A stretch of DNA of 64,000 bases from Anaerococcus porci (GTDB lineage: Bacteria > Bacillota > Clostridia > Tissierellales > Peptoniphilaceae): the NCBI RefSeq assembly GCF_009696575.1, contig NZ_VULQ01000002.1:186001-250000 (forward strand), written 5' to 3'. The notes under the pieces were generated by a model. It had not been told where the DNA came from, did not search any database, and saw only the letters and a program-made list of their open reading frames with translations. How positions within the stretch are numbered: position 1 is the stretch's first letter; every line of letters starts with the position of its first letter. Position numbers and translations under genes: made by a program. Below are positions 60,876 to 64,000 of this stretch, in pieces.

Positions 60876-61874
60876 TTATTTGATTTTCAAATATTCCTCA
60901 AGTGAAAGGTTATTATCATACATATATTTGGCATTTTCTACACCAACATACCTAAAGTGCCAACACCTTTCCTTGTGCTTTGTAATAGACTCTTTTTCTT
61001 TTGGATATCTTTCTATAAAACCATACTTATAAGCATTTTCCTTAAGCCACTTATATTCATCTGTATCTTTGAACTTTTCAGAATATTTATTATCCTCATC
61101 AGTAAAAAAGTCAAAAGCTGTACCTGTTTGATGTTCACTTGTAAAAGGTAAATCTTTATCTACATGGTCTTGATTATTTAATTTTTCTTCTGTCTCTGGA
61201 AGTCTATAATCGGATGCAACTCTTAAATCTAGACCTTCTCTTTGCATATTATTAATCATAGTAGCTAGGGCACTCTTACTTGTAGCATCAAGTCCTGGTC
61301 TAAAGTCTTTTGGCAAGGGATTGTTCTCATTTACAAAAACTATTCCCTTTATTACATTTATTTGACTTTCCTCATCTAATTTAGATAATCCATATCTATT
61401 TACATAGTAAAAATTGTCACCAACTTTAATTTTAGAAAAAGAGTTTTCAGTTCCATAGTAAGCTACATAATCTCCCTTTTCAATAACTTGGTCAGTTTTT
61501 GTAAAATCTTCTGGTTTTTGATAACAATATTGGGTATTTAAAGCTCTTACAAATGATTTTTGAACATTTTCATATCCATCATTTTCAATTTTAAGCCCAT
61601 CTTTTACTTCAACTTTCTCAAAGCCAAGTGGTGTTGCTATTTGAGTTTTAGTTTCTTTCTTTTTTTCAATCTCATCTTTCTTATTTGCTTGTGCTGTTCT
61701 ATTTTCAACACTTCTTCTTATTGGAATTTCTGTTTTATCAGAGTTTAAATCTATGTTAAAGGCAGCGGTTAAAAGTCCTATGCCTATTCCTACTTTTATT
61801 ATCTTATTTTTTAGTCTTTTCTTTTTTTCTCTTCTTTTTTTGCGTCTTAAATCTCTAATGCTTTTATTAGCCAT
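60876..61874 (-). CDS. VanY-type D-Ala-D-Ala carboxypeptidase (M15B)
   Basis: 332 residues. A very basic cytoplasmic N-terminus (RDLRRKKRREKKKRLKNK), one membrane segment (about 28-42), a linker, and a zinc peptidase M15 domain at about 205-330 with ASDYRLPE, TSEHQTGTAFDFF and the C-terminal WHFRYVGVENAKYM supplying the last His. The family's EPWHFR is ERCWHFR here, a small variation. It trims D-alanine from peptidoglycan stem peptides outside the membrane. Between murJ and ppk. Confidence 0.9.
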   Translation of the reverse strand: MANKSIRDLRRKKRREKKKRLKNKIIKVGIGIGLLTAAFNIDLNSDKTEIPIRRSVENRTAQANKKDEIEKKKETKTQIATPLGFEKVEVKDGLKIENDGYENVQKSFVRALNTQYCYQKPEDFTKTDQVIEKGDYVAYYGTENSFSKIKVGDNFYYVNRYGLSKLDEESQINVIKGIVFVNENNPLPKDFRPGLDATSKSALATMINNMQREGLDLRVASDYRLPETEEKLNNQDHVDKDLPFTSEHQTGTAFDFFTDEDNKYSEKFKDTDEYKWLKENAYKYGFIERYPKEKESITKHKERCWHFRYVGVENAKYMYDNNLSLEEYLKIK

Positions 61875-62072
61875 TCTTTTATCTTCCTTACATTTATTTC
61901 AATATAATAAAAATTTACATCTAAAGGGAAATTTTTAAATAAACTATAAATATATTTCAATTTATAAGTAAAATTCATTTAAAAATTTATTAAATATTTC
62001 TTCAAATCTATTATAACACAAGTAAGAATAAATATATAGACTATAATCATATTTTATCGAATATTTTTTTAA

Positions 62073-62103
62073 AATTTAAGCCGCTATTGAAATAGCAGCT
62101 TTT
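62073..62103 (-). terminator. ppk terminator
   Basis: On the minus strand AAGCTGCTATT, TC, AATAGCGGCTT, then AAATTTTAAAA, 5-35 nt after the ppk stop. The T-run is imperfect. Confidence 0.65.
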
Positions 62104-62107
62104 ATAG

Positions 62108-64000
62108 TTATTTAAATAAATGTTTCAATCTATCAAAAAAGTTATTTTTCTTATTTTTAGAATTTTTGAATTTATTATGATTTATATTATTTGGAATTAT
62201 TCTGGATTCCTTAACCTTATTTTTTTCTCTAGCTCTTTTTATGGAAATTTCTATGAATTTTTCTTGAGCAATAAGGCCTATTTTTTTCTCAACCTTTTTA
62301 TACTCACCTTTAGAGTTCATCATCCTAGTCTTTACATCGTCTGCAAACATTATATCCATAAATTCAAGTATTCTCTTTTTTATATCTTTTTGATAAATAG
62401 GGCAAGCAACTTCCATCCTATTTCTTATATTTCTTGTCATGAAATCAGCAGATGATATAAACAATTTACAATTATCACTTTTCCCAAATTGATATACTCT
62501 GTGATGTTCTAAAAATCTTCCTACTATTTGATGAACATTAACATTTTCTGTTCTATTTTTAATTCCTGGTAAAATACAAGTAATTCCTCTGATTAAAAGA
62601 TCAATTTTAACCCCTTCGTTTGAGGCTTCAGATAATTTATCTATAAGTTTTCTATCTGATATAGAATTCATCTTAAGTCTTATATAGCCATCTTTTGTTT
62701 CTTTTTGCCTTTTAATTTGCTCATTTATTAACTCATCTAGTCTTTCTTGCATAGGCTTTGGAGAAACTAAAAGATGCTTATAATTTCCTTCAAGGTTTCC
62801 AATCATTATATTGTCAAAGACTTCCTTAACATCTATGCCAATTTCTTTATTTGATGTCATAAAAGAAAAGTCAGTATAAAGCTTGGCAGTTTTTTCGTTG
62901 TAATTGCCTGTTGCAACTTGGGATGTATAATTTATCTTATCATTCTTAATCCTTGTTATAAGGCAAACTTTAGAATGACACTTATAATCATCAAAACCAT
63001 ATACAATCTTACAACCAGCATTCTCAAGTCTAGATGACCATATTATATTGTTATTTTCATCAAATCTTGCCCTAAGTTCCATTAGAACAAATACTTCTTT
63101 ACCATTTTCAGCTGCCCTTATTAAGGCCTTAGCAATTTCTGAATCTTTTGCTATCCTATATAAGGTTATTTTAATAGATATAACTGATTCATCTTCACTT
63201 GCTTCATTTAAAAGTCTTATTACTGAATCCATTGACTCATAGGGGTAAGATAAGAGTATGTCTTTTTCATCTATTTGATCAATCATTGGCCTATTCTTAT
63301 CTACCATAAAGGATTCTTGTGGAGAAAATCTATTATATGAGCATTTATCAATAAGACTTTGAGGCATATCTTCTAGCATATCATAAATAAATCCTGCCCT
63401 CATGGGAGATGATGTGATAAAAACACTTTCTTTCTTAAGAGATAATTTTTCTAAAAGTAGATTAAATACCTCTTCTTCTATCTGTTCATCTAATTCAAGT
63501 CTTACAGGTTGAAGTCTTTTGCGCCTTTTAAGCACATCTTTCATATAAGACCTATAATCAAGATCTACATCATAATCATCATCGTCATAGGAAATATCTG
63601 CATTTCTTGTAACTGACATTATGTGTTTAGATTGGCACTTATAATTATCAAATACATTTTCTCCAAACTCTTTAATTATATCCTCAAGTAATACAATTGA
63701 TGTTTGGCTTACCTTAAGATATCTATCAATCTTATCTGGTACGTAAATTATTCCAAAGTAATTCCTATCTTTTTTGTTGAGTCTTTCCTTGACTAGGTTA
63801 AAAATAACATTTATTGATAGGTTTGGTAGTCTTGGAAATGGCCTTACCCTATCTACCACTTGAAAATTTAAGATGGGCTCTATTTTTGAATCAAAATAGA
63901 ATCTTGCTGTATCATAGTCTTTTTTATCAAGGTCTGATACCTTGCTAATAAAGATTCCCTCACTCTTAAAGTCATTAATAATCCTTTTATAGACTTCATC
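62108..64000 (-). CDS. ppk: polyphosphate kinase 1, 5' end outside the window
   Basis: The frame is open to the window edge (64000), giving 631 codons; full PPK1 is about 690-720 residues, so the N-terminal part lies beyond. It makes polyphosphate from ATP. Seen: PFPRLPNLSINV and YFGIIYVP of the head region, RFDENNNIIWSSRL, CHSKVCLITR with the phosphorylated His, ATGNYNEKTAKLYTDFSF, and LEHHRVYQFG...SSADFMTRNIRNRMEV. The C-terminal ~45 residues are a Lys/Asn-rich tail absent from many homologues. Its role in phosphate storage matches the pst-pho operon of this window. Confidence 0.93.
   Translation of the reverse strand, partial: DEVYKRIINDFKSEGIFISKVSDLDKKDYDTARFYFDSKIEPILNFQVVDRVRPFPRLPNLSINVIFNLVKERLNKKDRNYFGIIYVPDKIDRYLKVSQTSIVLLEDIIKEFGENVFDNYKCQSKHIMSVTRNADISYDDDDYDVDLDYRSYMKDVLKRRKRLQPVRLELDEQIEEEVFNLLLEKLSLKKESVFITSSPMRAGFIYDMLEDMPQSLIDKCSYNRFSPQESFMVDKNRPMIDQIDEKDILLSYPYESMDSVIRLLNEASEDESVISIKITLYRIAKDSEIAKALIRAAENGKEVFVLMELRARFDENNNIIWSSRLENAGCKIVYGFDDYKCHSKVCLITRIKNDKINYTSQVATGNYNEKTAKLYTDFSFMTSNKEIGIDVKEVFDNIMIGNLEGNYKHLLVSPKPMQERLDELINEQIKRQKETKDGYIRLKMNSISDRKLIDKLSEASNEGVKIDLLIRGITCILPGIKNRTENVNVHQIVGRFLEHHRVYQFGKSDNCKLFISSADFMTRNIRNRMEVACPIYQKDIKKRILEFMDIMFADDVKTRMMNSKGEYKKVEKKIGLIAQEKFIEISIKRAREKNKVKESRIIPNNINHNKFKNSKNKKNNFFDRLKHLFK

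Noticed and set aside
1-64000. CRISPR array, rRNA operon or replication origin
   Set aside because: No regularly spaced repeats, no rRNA sequence and no DnaA-box cluster were seen.

Overview
The window is AT-rich DNA (roughly 30% G+C by eye). Gene content and GGAGG-type ribosome binding sites fit an obligately anaerobic, low-GC Gram-positive of the Tissierellia/Peptoniphilaceae type (Anaerococcus-, Peptoniphilus- or Finegoldia-like). This assignment is inferred from content: flavodiiron proteins, superoxide reductase, [FeFe] hydrogenase, no respiratory genes, an energy-coupling-factor (ECF) transporter core and pst/liv ABC operons. No rRNA or CRISPR array was seen.

Layout. 1-2500: a YczE-like membrane protein, a nucleoside deoxyribosyltransferase and the Fe-S repair protein Ric/ScdA, whose promoter carries a perfect CRP/FNR-type palindrome. 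2500-5260: a decayed prophage or integrative element with a DUF6275 protein, a 44-residue ribbon-helix-helix protein with a palindromic promoter, the end of a MuF phage-head protein fused to a nuclease-like toxin domain with a coupled DUF1871 gene, a broken tyrosine integrase, and tRNA-Arg. 5250-14730: metallophosphoesterase, NAD synthetase (glutaminase domain without its cysteine), two flavodiiron proteins, an acyl-CoA dehydrogenase/EtfA/rubredoxin fusion whose rubredoxin part has lost all four cysteines, and an [FeFe] hydrogenase with a 2Fe-2S partner. 14794-22216: one phosphate regulon, pstS1-pstS2-pstC-pstA-pstB-phoU-phoB-phoR, with 11-bp-periodic Pho boxes before each pstS.

22379-41979: housekeeping genes. 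These are asnA, recQ, the ecfA1-ecfA2-ecfT-truA set, an L,D-transpeptidase, an rRNA methylase, superoxide reductase, two DegV proteins, ebsC/ybaK, hisS, a Phe-Gly-Cys tRNA operon, a glyoxalase-like protein, rlmH and trmB. 42072-44324 is a secreted, wall-anchored phosphoesterase. 44474-49054 is the branched-chain amino acid operon livJHMGF. 49407-64000 holds an OatA-like acyltransferase, a MarR-controlled heterodimeric ABC exporter, a MoxR/VWA pair, a decayed IS3 element sitting in a terminator loop, murJ, a VanY-type carboxypeptidase and most of ppk.

The genes form three functional themes: defence against O2, superoxide and NO (Ric, two flavodiiron proteins, superoxide reductase) beside anaerobic redox enzymes; phosphate acquisition and storage (pst-pho, secreted phosphatase, ppk); and envelope work (murJ, VanY, L,D-transpeptidase, OatA-like). 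The least expected features are the cysteine-free rubredoxin domain, the NadE lacking its glutaminase cysteine, the phage-head toxin/immunity remnant, and a family of nested palindromes whose loops serve as IS3 insertion sites.
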